Origin: Pseudomonas sp. Irchel 3A7
GTDB lineage: Bacteria > Pseudomonadota > Gammaproteobacteria > Pseudomonadales > Pseudomonadaceae
Direction: 5' to 3'
Assembly (NCBI RefSeq): GCF_900187565.1
Contig: NZ_FYED01000014.1
Coordinates: 163,170 to 227,169 of the forward strand
DNA length: 64,000 nucleotides
Shown: in pieces, positions 26,634 through 34,914 of the stretch
How positions within the stretch are numbered: position 1 is the stretch's first letter
How the letters are laid out: each line of letters begins with the position of its first letter
Translations under genes and position numbers: made by a program
Notes under the pieces: generated by a model
What the model was told of the DNA's origin: nothing
What the model saw: only the letters and a program-made list of their open reading frames with translations
Database searches by the model: none

Positions 26634-27049
26634 GACGGGCTCCCGTTTGACTGAATTTGCTGTCGGGGCTATTTTCAGCCCAACAGCCAGTGGCTGATAT
26701 AGTCTTGTGGCGACATATTCAGCCAATGATTCGACGAGGACGGACATGCGTGAATTTTACTCTCCTGGCAGCGGAGGTCGGCACAAACCACAGTCAATCT
26801 GACGATCGTAAAGTCAGTCAGTGGCCAGTTGATCGAGTAGTCGGTGGCAGAAGGATGGCCATCAATCCGAGCAGTTGAGGCTGCTGGTCGGATTCGGCCA
26901 ACCCGATTTCTGTTGGACTAGACTTTTGGTCTGACGTTGAAGCCAGAGTGGTGCCGGCAGCCTGTTCGAGTGAGGGAAAACCCGTATTGCTGCTGGTATG
27001 ACAACCTCTGGAATGCCTTCCGTATTCGCCCAGCACGAGGGAGTCAGTC
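26634..27049. other. divergent spacer between SLAC1-type gene and hchA
   Basis: About 415 bp without a supported gene. It holds the promoters of both divergent genes. Short frames on either strand have no ribosome site. The segment 26745-26880 translates to a weakly LysR-like string (VNFTLLAAEVG...) that ends quickly; I do not regard it as a gene. Confidence 0.45.
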
Positions 27050-27928
27050 ATGACCAATACACAAGTCGACGACAAGCGTCCAACCGAGGATCCAGCCGAG
27101 GACAATGCGTTTTTCCCCTCGCCCTATTCACTCAGCCAGTTCACTTCTCCAACGTCCGATCTCAGTGGCGCCGACTATCCCGATCCTTACAGAGGCGGGC
27201 GCTGGAAGGTGCTGGTGATCGGGGCGGATGAGCGTTACCTGTTGACCGACAACGGCACGATGTTCTCGACAGGAAACCATCCTGTGGAAACGTTGCTGCC
27301 CATGTACCACCTGGACAAAGCCGGATTCGCGTTCGACATCGCAACGTTGTCGGGTAACCCCGTCAAGTTCGAGTTCTGGGCGATGCCATCTGAAGATGCG
27401 GAGGTGAAGGGGCTGTACGCCAAATATCGCGATCAATTCAAGCAACCCATGAAACTGGCTGAGGTTGCCGACAAGGCACTGGGCGATGACTCCGACTACA
27501 TCGGTGTTTTCATCCCGGGTGGCCACGGCGCATTGATTGGTTTACCCCAGAGTGCCGATGTGAAGAAGGTGCTTGAGTGGGCGGTCGCCAAGGACAAGTT
27601 TGTGATCTCGTTGTGCCACGGACCGGCGGCGTTGCTTGCGGCGGGGAGGGGGGCAAACAAAGACTCTTGCATCTTCAACGGTTACAAGATCTGCGCGTTC
27701 CCCGACGACCTCGACGCCAAGACGCCCGACATCGGCTACATGCCGGGTCACCTGACCTGGAAGTTCGGTGAGCAATTGACAGCACTGGGGATTGAGATCA
27801 TCAACAAGGACATCTCCGGTGCGGTCCATCAGGACCGCAAGATGCTGACCGGCGACAGCCCGTTGGCGGGTAACGCGTTAGGTAAGCTGGCGGCGGCTGC
27901 ACTGTTGAAAGAGACTGCGGGGCAATGA
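27050..27928 (+). CDS. hchA: HchA (Hsp31) glyoxalase III / protein deglycase homologue
   Basis: A 292-residue DJ-1/PfpI-superfamily protein of the Hsp31 class. The nucleophile Cys189 lies in SLCHGPAALL, with the loop VFIPGGHGALIGLP around residues 153-166 that holds the partner Glu/His region. The N-terminal DYPDPYRGGRWKVLVIGADE segment and 280-290-residue length match E. coli HchA. It converts methylglyoxal to lactate without glutathione and acts as a holdase; deglycase activity has also been proposed. It is cytoplasmic. It is divergent from the SLAC1-type gene and convergent with the small repeat protein at 28022-28342. Confidence 0.93.
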   Translation: MTNTQVDDKRPTEDPAEDNAFFPSPYSLSQFTSPTSDLSGADYPDPYRGGRWKVLVIGADERYLLTDNGTMFSTGNHPVETLLPMYHLDKAGFAFDIATLSGNPVKFEFWAMPSEDAEVKGLYAKYRDQFKQPMKLAEVADKALGDDSDYIGVFIPGGHGALIGLPQSADVKKVLEWAVAKDKFVISLCHGPAALLAAGRGANKDSCIFNGYKICAFPDDLDAKTPDIGYMPGHLTWKFGEQLTALGIEIINKDISGAVHQDRKMLTGDSPLAGNALGKLAAAALLKETAGQ

Positions 27929-27939
27929 TCCCCGCTTTG

Positions 27940-27967
27940 GCCCAGGCAATCTTGGTGCTGCCTGGGC
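27940..27967. terminator. hairpin without T-tract after hchA
   Basis: GCCCAGGCA and TGCCTGGGC form a perfect 9-bp stem with a 10-base loop, 11 bp after the hchA stop. No T-run follows, so it is a weak or processing-type terminator. Confidence 0.5.
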
Positions 27968-27996
27968 GCCGGCTGCACAGAGGGACAAGGTCGTCA

Positions 27997-28020
27997 CTGG
28001 GTGCCAGATCTGGCACCCAG
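27997..28020. repeat. 24-bp perfect palindrome between convergent genes
   Basis: The left half CTGGGTGCCAGA is the exact complement of the right half TCTGGCACCCAG. It lies 1 bp beyond the stop of the minus-strand gene at 28022 and 68 bp after the hchA stop. No T-tract flanks it. It could be a bidirectional terminator or a protein-binding site. Confidence 0.7.
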
Positions 28021-28021
28021 G

Positions 28022-28342
28022 TCAATTACCGCGATCACACTTGACCTCTTTTTTATACTCATCTCGCTTGGCTTCGATTTTGACCTTGCACCCACGCTCC
28101 CAAAACTCGTCTTTCCACTCGCCACGACGCCAGGTGGCGCCGCGACCATTCGGGCATTTGATCTCTTCCTTGTATTCGTCGTCCTTGGACTCGATCTTTA
28201 CGTTGCATGGCCCGTCCCGGTACTCGTCCTTCCACTCGCCACCCTCGTGTCCGCCTCGCCGATAATCCGCCGACGCTGGCATCAACAAGACTGAGCCAAT
28301 CGCAACCATCACCCACCTGGCGAGCATGAGTCTCACATTCAT
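28022..28342 (-). CDS. small secreted protein with duplicated GEWKDE...C-x16-C module
   Basis: A 106-residue protein with a Sec signal peptide ending near LLMPASA (about residue 25). The mature part has two copies of a 29-residue module at 35-63 and 74-102, each starting GEWKDE(Y/F) and ending in KC, with Cys pairs 46/63 and 85/102 spaced 17 apart. AGAGG lies 7 bp before the ATG at 28342. The repeat is rich in Lys and Glu, so it is likely a periplasmic or surface protein with disulphides. No family is recognised. It is followed by a 24-bp palindrome. Confidence 0.7.
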   Translation of the reverse strand: MNVRLMLARWVMVAIGSVLLMPASADYRRGGHEGGEWKDEYRDGPCNVKIESKDDEYKEEIKCPNGRGATWRRGEWKDEFWERGCKVKIEAKRDEYKKEVKCDRGN

Positions 28343-28375
28343 CTCGGTACCTCTGACTAGCCTCGTGACGCCTCA

Positions 28376-28774
28376 CTAGCGACGGTAGTAGCGATGATCG
28401 TGCTCGTAGCGGTGGCGCATGGCCCGATCATGGTGGCGCTCCCAATCACGACGGCGTTCAGCTTCCCGGCGGGCTTGCTCTCTACGCCACTGGTCTCGAC
28501 GCCAGTCGTCTCGGCGCCAATTGTCCCGACGATCGTGCCAACGACCGTCATGCCAGTATCGGTCGTCATGGGCAAGCAACGGGCCCGACTGGTTGTCGGC
28601 CATGCTGCTCAGGGTCGGCCAAGGGTTGCCGGCGGCCTGGACAGGCGCCTGAACGGCTGTGACTTCTGTTGTTAAAGCAGGGGTTGAGGTCTTCATCTGT
28701 GTGGCTGATGCCGAGCCCAATGCCGCGAACGCGAACAGGCCGAAGAGCACCATCCGTGGGTCAAGGATTTTCAT
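28376..28774 (-). CDS. secreted Arg/His/Asp-rich low-complexity protein
   Basis: A 132-residue protein with a signal-like N-terminus (MKILDPRMVLFGLFAFAALG, then SASA). The mature part has a spacer of about 45 residues followed by an Arg, Asp, His and Trp-rich tail with a recurrent WRRD(D/Q)WRR pattern. The charge pattern could be a coiled or disordered segment that binds nucleic acid, metals or envelope polymers; nothing specific is recognised. The start at 28774 is chosen from the signal peptide; GAGG is somewhat far (12 bp). It lies 33 bp upstream of the module-repeat protein on the same strand, so the two may be cotranscribed. Confidence 0.6.
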   Translation of the reverse strand: MKILDPRMVLFGLFAFAALGSASATQMKTSTPALTTEVTAVQAPVQAAGNPWPTLSSMADNQSGPLLAHDDRYWHDGRWHDRRDNWRRDDWRRDQWRREQARREAERRRDWERHHDRAMRHRYEHDHRYYRR

Positions 28775-29000
28775 GAGCGAAAACAACCTCTGATTGACAA
28801 TTGGGCGTGTGGCCATCTGGCTGCGGGAAGCCTGTGAGGTCGCGCTTACCGGGCGGATGTGCCTATCCACATAGACCGATAAATAGAGAAAAGTTCTAGG
28901 GAGCCGCTGCTTAAATAACTGATGCCGAGTGCGATGCAAGCAGATTGACGATGGCCTGAAATGCCCGTATAGCTCGTGTCAGGCCACGGAGGTTTGTCCT

Positions 29001-29942
29001 ATGATCACGATTGGCTTTGTTCTGCCGCACGGCTTCCAAATCATGGGTTTGGCGGCAGTTTCCGCATTTGAACTCGCTAACGGTGCGGCGGATGAGCCGT
29101 TGTATGGCATCCGACTCCTCTCGCAGAACGGTGGCGGTGTTCCCAACTCGTTTGGTGCGCCTGTTGAGACGAGTCCGCTGTCGAGCAGCAATGTGGATAC
29201 GCTGATCGTCACTGGCTGGATGGATCCGACCCCCTCTCCGGCTGACTTGATCATTCAACTGCGTAAGGCATCCGAGTCCACACGGCGCATCGCATCGGTC
29301 TGCACCGGGGCCTTTATACTGGGTGAAGCGGGATTGCTTGATGGTCGACGCGTCACCACGCACTGGTTTCATGCGCGCGATCTTCAGAAACAGTTTCCGA
29401 AAGCACACGTAGAAGACGATCGAATTTTCATCATCGACGGACCTATCTGGACCTCTGCCGGGATGAGCGCCAGCATAGACTTGGCGCTTGGCATGATTGA
29501 GAAGGATTTCGGCCCGGAACTGTCCCGCAAGGTTGCCCAAGACCTGGTCGTCTATCATCGACGTGGCGGCGGACAGTCTCAGCACTCGGCGCTGTTGGAG
29601 TTGGACGCCAAATCCGATCGCATCCAGCGTGCATTGACACACGCCCGCCAGAACCTGTGCGCCCCCCTTACAGTAGAAGAACTGGCAACGGCAGCCCATC
29701 TGAGTCCAAGGCAGTTCAGTCGAGCGTTTCGAGCCGAAACCGGACAATCGCCCGCCAAAGCGGTCGAACACCTTCGTTTGGAAGCAGCGAGGGTGATGGT
29801 AGAGCAGAGCCGTCATTCAATGGACGAAGTCGCCTGCGAAACCGGTTTTATCGATACAGAGCGAATGCGCCGCGCATTCTTGCGTGCATTCGGGCAGCCC
29901 CCGCAGGTTCTGCGACGCAATGCGCGTTTGGCGCAAGCTTAG
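29001..29942 (+). CDS. GlxA-type AraC-family transcriptional regulator
   Basis: A 313-residue regulator. The N-terminal DJ-1/PfpI-like domain has SVCTGAFILGEAGLL (about residues 98-112), and the C-terminal AraC domain has two helix-turn-helix motifs (LTVEELATAAHLSPRQFSRA and SMDEVACETGFIDTERM). GGAGG lies 8 bp before the ATG at 29001; a longer frame upstream has no support. It is likely an activator of catabolic genes that sense a small nitrogen compound. Its target is not obvious; it faces the EF-hand operon convergently. Confidence 0.88.
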   Translation: MITIGFVLPHGFQIMGLAAVSAFELANGAADEPLYGIRLLSQNGGGVPNSFGAPVETSPLSSSNVDTLIVTGWMDPTPSPADLIIQLRKASESTRRIASVCTGAFILGEAGLLDGRRVTTHWFHARDLQKQFPKAHVEDDRIFIIDGPIWTSAGMSASIDLALGMIEKDFGPELSRKVAQDLVVYHRRGGGQSQHSALLELDAKSDRIQRALTHARQNLCAPLTVEELATAAHLSPRQFSRAFRAETGQSPAKAVEHLRLEAARVMVEQSRHSMDEVACETGFIDTERMRRAFLRAFGQPPQVLRRNARLAQA

Positions 29943-29950
29943 GAAGGACT

Positions 29951-29981
29951 AAAAAAAACGCCCCCGCGTAAAGCGGGGGCG
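29951..29981 (-). terminator. Rho-independent terminator of EF-hand operon
   Basis: On the minus strand CGCCCCCGC-TTTAC-GCGGGGGCG (9-bp GC stem) is followed by eight T, 6 bp after the EF-hand gene. Confidence 0.9.
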
Positions 29982-29987
29982 CATGGC

Positions 29988-30434
29988 TCACTCCTTGGTA
30001 GAGAACAGGCCATTGGGCAGTTCCTTGCCGTTCTCGTTATAGGCCGCCTTGACGCTCAGGTACGACTCCATTTCATCAATGTAGCCGTCCGTGTTGGTGT
30101 CCTTCTTCGCGAACACGGCTTGCCCCTTCGGCTCAACCTTGAGGAACTCGGCGCGCGAGATTCGCGCATCATCATCAGTATCGATCTCATTGAAGATTGC
30201 ATCACCGCATTGGCCTTCACCGCACTTTCCTTCGGAAGTCTTGGCCTGTGACCGGGACTCCGTGCCACCGCACTTACCTTCACCACACTTGCCCTCAGCG
30301 GCAGTGTGCGCCGCGGCAAGCGTGTAGCCTTGCGGCAATTGTTGTACGGCAAAAGCCGATCCACTCAGAACGATCCCGGCCAGCGCGACGCTCATCAGAC
30401 CAATACGCTTGTTACGGATGGTTGTATCAGACAT
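29988..30434 (-). CDS. secreted EF-hand protein with four EGKCG-type motifs (HvfA-like copper-peptide precursor)
   Basis: A 148-residue protein with a signal peptide (MSDTTIRNKRIGLMSVALAG, then IVLSGSAFA). Two pairs of EG(K/Q)CG motifs follow: EGKCG at 47-51 and 52-56, EGKCG at 68-72, EGQCG at 73-77. Then come two EF-hand loops, DTDDDARISRAE (85-96) and the canonical DTNTDGYIDEME (112-123). EGKCG Cys motifs are the sites that MNIO (DUF692) enzymes modify to copper-binding oxazolone/thioamides in Haemophilus HvfA. The added EF-hand suggests calcium or another metal. GGAG lies 8 bp before the ATG. It follows a DoxX gene on the same strand, but no DUF692 or DUF2063 gene lies nearby. Confidence 0.8.
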   Translation of the reverse strand: MSDTTIRNKRIGLMSVALAGIVLSGSAFAVQQLPQGYTLAAAHTAAEGKCGEGKCGGTESRSQAKTSEGKCGEGQCGDAIFNEIDTDDDARISRAEFLKVEPKGQAVFAKKDTNTDGYIDEMESYLSVKAAYNENGKELPNGLFSTKE

Positions 30435-30497
30435 TACATTTTCTCCAGGTGGGGTGCGGCGAAGCCGCTGGGTAGCACTGCCAAATGCAGTAGCAAA

Positions 30498-31172
30498 TCA
30501 AGATTTGGAAAGCGGCATGTGAACGAAGCCAGGTCTGCGGGGAAGAGCCAGCAGGATCATTGCGATGCCCGCCAACGTTCCTCCCACCCATGGCAACAGA
30601 ATCGAAACCGTCATCCCCAACGTCAGGAGCACAAGCCCCCAGGCGCTCGGACCGGCAGAGCGCCTGCTTGCCGAGTCGCGGAGGACGTCGATGAGATGAT
30701 CGAGGCTCAGGCGACCGGATCCATTGAGGATGAGCGGCAAAAGCATCACAAGGTAGATCAACGGCAGCTTGTAGTTGCCGTAGCCGTCGTTGCTGATTGC
30801 GTAGCCCTGCCAAAGCGCGCTCAAGCTCGACCAATCCGACGGCCAGTGAATGGTGTAGGTGGCCACTATTGTCAGCACCCACAGCGACAGTGCGAAAAAG
30901 CGGGTGCCCAAGCCGAGCAGTAAAGCGAGGCTGCCGACCAGTTCGAACCAGGTTGCCAGGGTCCAATTGATATTCGAGCTCAGCAACGAGAACGGCATCG
31001 GGAACTTGTCGCCAAGGTCGGCGAACCAGTTCGCCCCTTGCAGCTTCTCAAGTCCGGCTTCGAAGAATTCCCATGCGAGCAAAAGGCGCAGCCCAAAGGG
31101 CGCCAACCAAAGCCCGACAACATCAATACGGGATGTCAGCGACTGCTCGACGTGTTGGTTTCGGTTCGACAT
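30498..31172 (-). CDS. DoxX-family membrane protein (HvfD-like)
   Basis: A 224-residue inner-membrane protein with at least four to five hydrophobic helices. The first carries LWLAPFGLRLLLAWEFFEAG and a FELVGSLALLLGLGTRFFAL helix follows. This longer DoxX type, with a tail of further helices, resembles the DoxX member that accompanies HvfA/BufA-type peptides. GAGGA lies 7 bp before the ATG at 31172. The EF-hand/EGKCG gene starts 64 bp downstream on the same strand, so both are probably one unit. DoxX proteins are thought to act in redox or quinone-linked steps in the membrane; the role here is inferred. Confidence 0.83.
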   Translation of the reverse strand: MSNRNQHVEQSLTSRIDVVGLWLAPFGLRLLLAWEFFEAGLEKLQGANWFADLGDKFPMPFSLLSSNINWTLATWFELVGSLALLLGLGTRFFALSLWVLTIVATYTIHWPSDWSSLSALWQGYAISNDGYGNYKLPLIYLVMLLPLILNGSGRLSLDHLIDVLRDSASRRSAGPSAWGLVLLTLGMTVSILLPWVGGTLAGIAMILLALPRRPGFVHMPLSKS

Positions 31173-31290
31173 CTGCTTTTCCTCGGGCAATGCGCGCCCT
31201 GTTACGAAGGGCCATGCCAACGACTAAACGCGTCGCTGGAATGTCATTCGTGCCGCTGTTTGTAAGGTTCGTAGAGGGAGAAGCCCTCAA

Positions 31291-31464
31291 TCAGGCTTCG
31301 AGATATCGCAGTGCCGGGACAGAGCGGGACAGCTGCGGTGAGCGCGCCTTGCGCGCGTTTTCGAACGTAGTCCAGTGATCCAGCTCAGCCGGCGCCGGGA
31401 GGGTGACAATCTCTTCCCGCGCGCGACCAGCCAGCGCGGAACCTTGGTGGATGCGGGTGTTCAT
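31291..31464 (-). CDS. 57-residue hypothetical protein upstream of DoxX
   Basis: An ATG at 31464 preceded by AAAGGA opens a 57-codon frame that ends TGA at 31291. The peptide starts MNTRIHQGSALAGRAREEIV and ends in LRYLEA. It is charged and soluble, with no signal peptide or transmembrane helix, and no family is recognised. It lies 118 bp upstream of the DoxX gene on the same strand and could be part of its transcript. The sense ribosome site and the length of the frame in this GC-rich DNA support it moderately. Confidence 0.45.
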   Translation of the reverse strand: MNTRIHQGSALAGRAREEIVTLPAPAELDHWTTFENARKARSPQLSRSVPALRYLEA

Positions 31465-31696
31465 GGCAGTTTCCTTTAACCGGCGGGGGTACCGGGCTCA
31501 GGAATAAATCTACGCAAAAAGGCTTTCGACCTAAATGACGTATATACCTCCTTTTGCGCCGTCACATGGGCAAAATTCAGGTCTTTGAATCTGCCCGTTT
31601 TCTGCCGGCTCGCACCGGCAGCCATGGGCCGATTTCTACTTGTCGAGACAAAACCCTGGTCAGCGACAGCGTCGTGAGCTCAATCCCGAGGACGCG

Positions 31697-31987
31697 CTAT
31701 TTGATCTGCACAATGACCGGACCTTCCGTCACGATCGGCGGGTTCGCTCGGATATTCGATGCGTTTTTCTGAATCCACTCACGTGCGACTTTCAAGCTCG
31801 CATCGCTGCCGGCCTTGTCCGTGCAAACGGTTATCGACGTACCACCATCACCGGTATTGAGCAGGGTGTAGCTGACAAGGCCCGGCACTGTCCGCAGGGC
31901 AGCTTCGACGTCGGTCCCGCGCTCTTCCAACAGCTCGAAAAGCTGCTTTGCGCCAGTACCCAGGTAGGTTCTTATCACCGCGTACAT
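31697..31987 (-). CDS. small ferredoxin-like fold (ABM-type) hypothetical protein
   Basis: A 96-residue cytoplasmic protein with AGGAG 6 bp before the ATG. The pattern MYAVIRTYLG...VPGLVSYTLLNTGDGGTSITV resembles dimeric alpha/beta-barrel (antibiotic-biosynthesis-monooxygenase-like) proteins, in which a TYLG/YTL strand pair forms the sheet. No catalytic residue can be assigned. It is divergent from the alpha/beta-hydrolase gene with 275 bp between them. Confidence 0.7.
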   Translation of the reverse strand: MYAVIRTYLGTGAKQLFELLEERGTDVEAALRTVPGLVSYTLLNTGDGGTSITVCTDKAGSDASLKVAREWIQKNASNIRANPPIVTEGPVIVQIK

Positions 31988-32262
31988 AGTCGTCTCCTTT
32001 GGGAACACCGCCTTGATGCCGGTCCAGGTCCACTGATGGCCGGTATCACTCAGGTTTCAGTTCGTCCCGATTTATTAAGCTTAGCCACAGGCCGGCGACT
32101 CGCGAAATGCAACGACCGTCGGCTGCGTTCGGCCGATGGCTGCTGGATTAACCCCGGTTGCGCTCGTGCCGGGCGCGCGCCAGACTGCATGCTGATCGCT
32201 GTCCTCGCGACCGCAGCACTTCGTTTTCTCTTATTCGCATCAATGATCAGCTGAGGATTCCA

Positions 32263-33066
32263 ATGTCATCGTTTGTCTGTACCGAGTCGCTTTGGATCGA
32301 TACGCCCCATGGGCGACTGTTTACTCGACGCTGGTTTCCGGCGGGCGTGGAACACAGCCAGGCAAAACCGCCGATCATTCTTTTTCATGATTCCCTTGGG
32401 TGCGTCGAATTGTGGCGCGACTTTCCTGAACGACTTTGTCAGACCACAGGGCGCGAGGTGATTGCCTATGACCGGCTCGGCTTCGGGCAGTCGGACCCGT
32501 ACCCGGAGAGTCTGCCCATGGATTTCATCCGTGACGAAGCCGAGCGTTTCTTCGCGCTGGTCAGGGCCCAATTGCAATTCGATCGGTTTGTCGCCATGGG
32601 CCATAGTGTGGGCGGCGCGATGGCTACGTGCTGCGCCGCCCTGTACCCGCAGAGCTGCGTTGCATTGATCACCGTCTCGGCACAAGCGTTCGTTGAAGAG
32701 CAAACGCTGCGCGGTATTCGAGACGCCAAGGCGCAGTTCGAGGCGCCGGGGCAAAGGGAGCGTCTTGAAAAATATCATGGTGATAAAGCGCCCTGGGTGC
32801 TGTCAGCCTGGACGCAGACCTGGTTGTCGCAGGCATTCAGCGGCTGGACGATTGAAGACACCGTTGACTCGATTCACTGCCCACTGCTGGCGATTCATGG
32901 TGAGCAAGACGAGTACGGGTCCGTGCTGCATCCCATGCGTATCGCCAGGCTGGCGAAGGTGTCCGGGGAATACCTGATACTGGAAAATTGTCATCATGTC
33001 CCCCATCGAGAGGCCCCCGATGTGGTGCTGGATGCGGTCGGCCGCCTGCTTCATATCAGCCATTGA
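32263..33066 (+). CDS. alpha/beta-fold hydrolase
   Basis: A 267-residue hydrolase. The nucleophile elbow is GHSVGG with Ser115, the oxyanion region HDSLGCVELWRDFP precedes it, and IHGEQDEYG plus NCHHVPHRE supply the acid and base. GAGGA lies 5 bp before the ATG at 32263. Relatives are esterases, haloperoxidase-like or 2-hydroxy-6-oxo acid hydrolases; the substrate is unknown. It converges with the Mut7-C gene at 33107. Confidence 0.85.
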   Translation: MSSFVCTESLWIDTPHGRLFTRRWFPAGVEHSQAKPPIILFHDSLGCVELWRDFPERLCQTTGREVIAYDRLGFGQSDPYPESLPMDFIRDEAERFFALVRAQLQFDRFVAMGHSVGGAMATCCAALYPQSCVALITVSAQAFVEEQTLRGIRDAKAQFEAPGQRERLEKYHGDKAPWVLSAWTQTWLSQAFSGWTIEDTVDSIHCPLLAIHGEQDEYGSVLHPMRIARLAKVSGEYLILENCHHVPHREAPDVVLDAVGRLLHISH

Positions 33067-33106
33067 TGAATGACTACACCGGGCCATTTATTCGACCCGC
33101 GCTGCG

Positions 33107-33847
33107 CTATCGGTCCAGTAAAGGTGCCAGCAGGGCACACATGCCGCGCCAGTGCGAACCCTCCCAGTAAATCCGTTGGCAGCCGTCGCAGCGCAGGAAG
33201 TGCGAATAGAGGGCGCCAACCCGTGGCGGTACCAGCGGCCGGGCCAGTTCCGGGCTGATTTCGTGCAGCGCCAGGTTGCAATGAAGGCACAGGCTGAAGG
33301 GCCGCGCGCTGCGCGCCAGGTCGAGGCGCTCGTACAGTTCGCGCAGTTGCAGTGACGGTTTGAGGGCATGCACGTAACAGCCGTGGCTGATGATGCGGCG
33401 CTTGAGCAGTTCGCGGTCGCGGGTCAATACGATGCGTCCTTGCTGCGCAGCGATCTCGGCGATCTCGCCATCCTCGAAGCCATTATCATAGAGGGTGTCG
33501 AAGCCACTCATGCGCAGCAGGCTGGCCAGCCCGCCAAGGTGCGCATCAGCGACGAAGCGCAGCACCCGTAGCGGGTGCGCACGAACCTTGAGCTGCGGGC
33601 TGATGTCCAGCGTTTCGAACTTGGGATACACCGCCAGCCGGTCATCGTCGAAGATCACCCGCCCGAAGCCCACCGACTCGCCGTTGAGCAGCACCAGTTC
33701 GACCTCCGTGTGCGGTACTCCGAGCGCCTCGATCATGTGCTTGACCGTCGCCCCTTGCGCGCACTCGCAGGTGAAGGACTGCCGCCGCCGTTCGGGCGGC
33801 AGGAAATCGTTGAGCTCCTCGTAGAAGCGGAAAGTTGCACTTGTCAT
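33107..33847 (-). CDS. Mut7-C RNase/PIN-like protein with ubiquitin-like N-domain
   Basis: A 246-residue protein. The N-terminal MoaD/ubiquitin-like domain covers about residues 1-90. The Mut7-C (DUF82) PIN-like domain follows, with FVADAHLGGLASLLR at 98-112 and TRDRELLKRR at 142-151 giving acidic residues D101 and D144. A zinc-ribbon closes it with CLHC (187-190) and CDGC (220-223). This architecture is predicted to be a ribonuclease or RNA-associated factor; the biochemical role in bacteria is not established. It ends 8 bp before the tandem USP gene on the same strand, so the two may form one operon. Confidence 0.88.
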   Translation of the reverse strand: MTSATFRFYEELNDFLPPERRRQSFTCECAQGATVKHMIEALGVPHTEVELVLLNGESVGFGRVIFDDDRLAVYPKFETLDISPQLKVRAHPLRVLRFVADAHLGGLASLLRMSGFDTLYDNGFEDGEIAEIAAQQGRIVLTRDRELLKRRIISHGCYVHALKPSLQLRELYERLDLARSARPFSLCLHCNLALHEISPELARPLVPPRVGALYSHFLRCDGCQRIYWEGSHWRGMCALLAPLLDR

Positions 33848-33855
33848 GCTTCAGG

Positions 33856-34764
33856 CTATCCCAACTGATCGACTTGCCCCTTTATTGCCAGGACATTGCA
33901 GGGCACCTTGTAGAGCACGTGCTCTGTCGTACTGCCAAGCAGCTTGTGCAGGCCTTTTCGATGGGTATCTCCCATGATGAACACATCGGCCCGGCTGTGG
34001 GCTGCGAAGTCGGACATCACTTTGGCTGGCGACCCTTCAATGAAGTGTTGTCGTTCAGAGGGTACGTGACAGCTGTCAGCCAGCGTATTGAAGGACTTGT
34101 GCAGTGCCCGACGCACGTCGGCGCTGAAGCCTGGCATCGTCACCGCACCGGCGCCGGCGTCGGAGATATGGGTTTGCGATGGATCGAAGGCGTGCAGCAG
34201 GTGCAGCTCTGCGTTGCACTGCGATGCCATCCTCTTCGCCGCCAGGATGATGCGATCGTTGAGGTCAGTGATCTGGTGCTCCGGGTGCGACAGATCCACT
34301 GCCGCCACGACCACCCGTGGCAGTGGACACCTGACTTCGCTGACCAGATGAACAGCAACCGGGCAATCGCGTACCAGATGCCAATCCAGAGGGGTGACGA
34401 ATACGCGTTTGAGTGTTGATTCGTGGTGTACGTCCTTGATCACCAGGTCCGGTTGCAAGTCCTTTACATGCTGAAGGATTTCCTTCAGTACGTCCCGAGC
34501 CAATACCACTTCGGTGGTCACCGTAACGCCATTGCCGCGTATCAGCTGGGCTTCATCCTGCAGCCACTTCTGGTTCTCTTGCTGGCAGATCTCGCGAAAC
34601 TTCTTGTTTCCGCTCATCAATCCCAAGATGTCGGCGTCTTCGATAAATACCGCGATATGCAGCACTGCGCCAGTGGCTTTGGCCAGTGCGACGGCCCGCT
34701 CCAGCGCCGGCGTGTGGCGCATGGCAGGACCGGCAATCAGAAAGAGGCGTTGATATTGGCTCAT
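33856..34764 (-). CDS. tandem universal stress protein (UspE-like)
   Basis: A 302-residue protein with two USP domains. Domain 1 ends with the VIKDVHHESTL region, and domain 2 has the IMGDTHRKGLHKLLGSTTEHVL ATP-binding pattern near the C-terminus. UspE-type proteins bind lipids or nucleotides and aid survival under stress. GGAGG lies 6 bp before the ATG at 34764. It is followed by the Mut7-C gene with an 8-bp gap. The upstream neighbours are a UMF1 transporter and an acyl-transferase fusion, which suggests a membrane-stress context. Confidence 0.87.
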   Translation of the reverse strand: MSQYQRLFLIAGPAMRHTPALERAVALAKATGAVLHIAVFIEDADILGLMSGNKKFREICQQENQKWLQDEAQLIRGNGVTVTTEVVLARDVLKEILQHVKDLQPDLVIKDVHHESTLKRVFVTPLDWHLVRDCPVAVHLVSEVRCPLPRVVVAAVDLSHPEHQITDLNDRIILAAKRMASQCNAELHLLHAFDPSQTHISDAGAGAVTMPGFSADVRRALHKSFNTLADSCHVPSERQHFIEGSPAKVMSDFAAHSRADVFIMGDTHRKGLHKLLGSTTEHVLYKVPCNVLAIKGQVDQLG

Positions 34765-34914
34765 GTCGCACCTCCAGCATTGTGGGTTATCGGTTGGTTC
34801 TCTTGTTCGCCCCGCCATTGGCGAGCGCCTGGCGCCTCAACTTCCCGGATCGTCACCACCAATATACGCCTGCATTCAGTGAACGCGCGCGGGACGTCGC
34901 CCTGATAGTCGCCC

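Noticed and set aside
26745..26880. LysR N-terminus remnant (VNFTLLAAEVG...)
   Set aside because: Similarity is too weak; there is no helix-turn-helix, no clear ribosome site and no continuation.
31603..31620. stem-loop TGCCGG-CTCGCA-CCGGCA as terminator
   Set aside because: The stem is only 6 bp and lacks a T-tract on either side.
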